This document shows, in pieces, positions 63,735-64,000 of a stretch of DNA of 64,000 nt. The notes beneath the pieces were generated by a model. That model was not told the origin of the DNA and ran no database searches. It was given only the letters and a program-made list of their open reading frames with translations. Source of the stretch: Sinosporangium siamense (GTDB lineage Bacteria; Actinomycetota; Actinomycetes; Streptosporangiales; Streptosporangiaceae); assembly GCF_016863435.1 (NCBI RefSeq), contig NZ_BOOW01000049.1, positions 47,703-111,702 on the forward strand. Direction: 5' to 3'. The position numbers and the translations under genes are program-made. Every line of letters starts with the position of its first letter. Positions within the stretch are counted from its first letter, which is position 1.

Positions 63735-64000
63735 TCACCCACCGGAGATCGCGAGCAGGAGGTCTACGTGATCGGCCGGCCCGATCGGCGTGTCCAGCGG
63801 GTCCTTCCCCAGCACCTCGCCGTTCAGGCAGACGCGGAAGGTGCGCCGCAGCGCGCCGTCCCTGCCGTAGAGCACCTCCGCCATGGCCGGGTGCGCCGCG
63901 ATCACGTGGTCCAGCGCGGCCCGCAGCGTGCCGCCCTCCACGGTGAGCACCGATTCGTAGTCGGTGAACCGCAACATCGAACCCGAGACTCTGACCGTGG
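63735..64000 (-). CDS. ThiS/MoaD-like ubiquitin-fold sulfur carrier (5' end at window edge)
   Basis: At least 80 residues of beta-grasp fold: SMLRFTDYESVLTVEGGTLR, then FRVCLNGEVLGKDPLDTPIG and the C-terminal VDLLLAISGG. The terminal Gly-Gly is the mark of MoaD/ThiS-type carriers, which are adenylated and then made into a thiocarboxylate. An in-frame ATG is at 63977, but the reading frame continues upstream as TVRVSGS, a normal MoaD start, so the true start is probably just outside the window. Placed in an operon with an acyl carrier protein, it may donate sulfur in a natural-product pathway. Confidence 0.78.
   Translation of the reverse strand, partial: TVRVSGSMLRFTDYESVLTVEGGTLRAALDHVIAAHPAMAEVLYGRDGALRRTFRVCLNGEVLGKDPLDTPIGPADHVDLLLAISGG

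Overview
The window is high-GC DNA with frequent GTG and TTG starts, tight ATGA-type overlaps, paired ECF sigma/CU044_5270 genes, a DO-GTPase/GAP1 operon and secreted S1 protease and L,D-transpeptidase genes. This points to a filamentous actinomycete, most likely of the Streptosporangiales; the exact genus cannot be read from the sequence alone.

Layout, left: 1-7234 is a type I-C CRISPR-Cas locus (cas3 cut by the window edge, then cas5c-cas8c-cas7c-cas4-cas1-cas2) with a very short array: four perfect 37-nt repeats and two decayed ones. An IS21-family element with a broken istA and an intact istB (7272-9426) lies just beyond the array. From 9.6 to 24.7 kb comes an accessory island: a NUDIX gene, relics of an IstB-like ATPase and of a recombinase, a zinc-ribbon protein, an anti-sigma-type ATPase, then a seven- to eight-gene plus-strand cluster for 7-deazaguanine chemistry (queE, queD, folE, a TGT-like protein, a nucleoside-phosphorylase-like protein, a thymidylate-kinase-like protein, a DUF2797 protein and a methyltransferase). 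QueC is absent. The island ends with minus-strand NUDIX, DUF296 and asparaginase genes, a regulator interrupted by an in-frame TAA, and a protein resembling only the DNA-binding tail of a large serine recombinase.

Middle: 25.0-28.3 kb holds two tandem ECF sigma/CU044_5270 pairs. Small secreted and protease genes follow. 31.0-39.9 kb is the protocatechuate branch of the beta-ketoadipate pathway: pcaI-J-F-H-G-B-DC on the minus strand, divergent from a tandem-duplicated IclR regulator, with a pobA pseudogene alongside. The pca and pobA promoters share a 15-16 bp palindrome. A TetR gene with its own palindromic operator follows.

Right: 41.1-51.0 kb is a tightly packed minus-strand operon grpE-like, hsp70-like, FN3-repeat protein, zinc-ribbon GTPase, GAP1-like protein and membrane GTPase. 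It resembles the chaperone-linked double-GTPase systems proposed to act in biological conflict. Beyond it lie an aquaporin pseudogene, a serine beta-lactamase-like hydrolase, a small HTH protein, recD2, a proline iminopeptidase pseudogene, an L,D-transpeptidase lipoprotein, a GNAT and a metallo-beta-lactamase-fold gene. At the right edge is part of a biosynthetic locus (ThiS/MoaD-like carrier, hotdog-like protein, degraded acyl-CoA dehydrogenase, acyl carrier protein). The window is unusually rich in broken genes. Several lesions are single-base changes in G/C runs, so real decay and assembly error both need to be considered.
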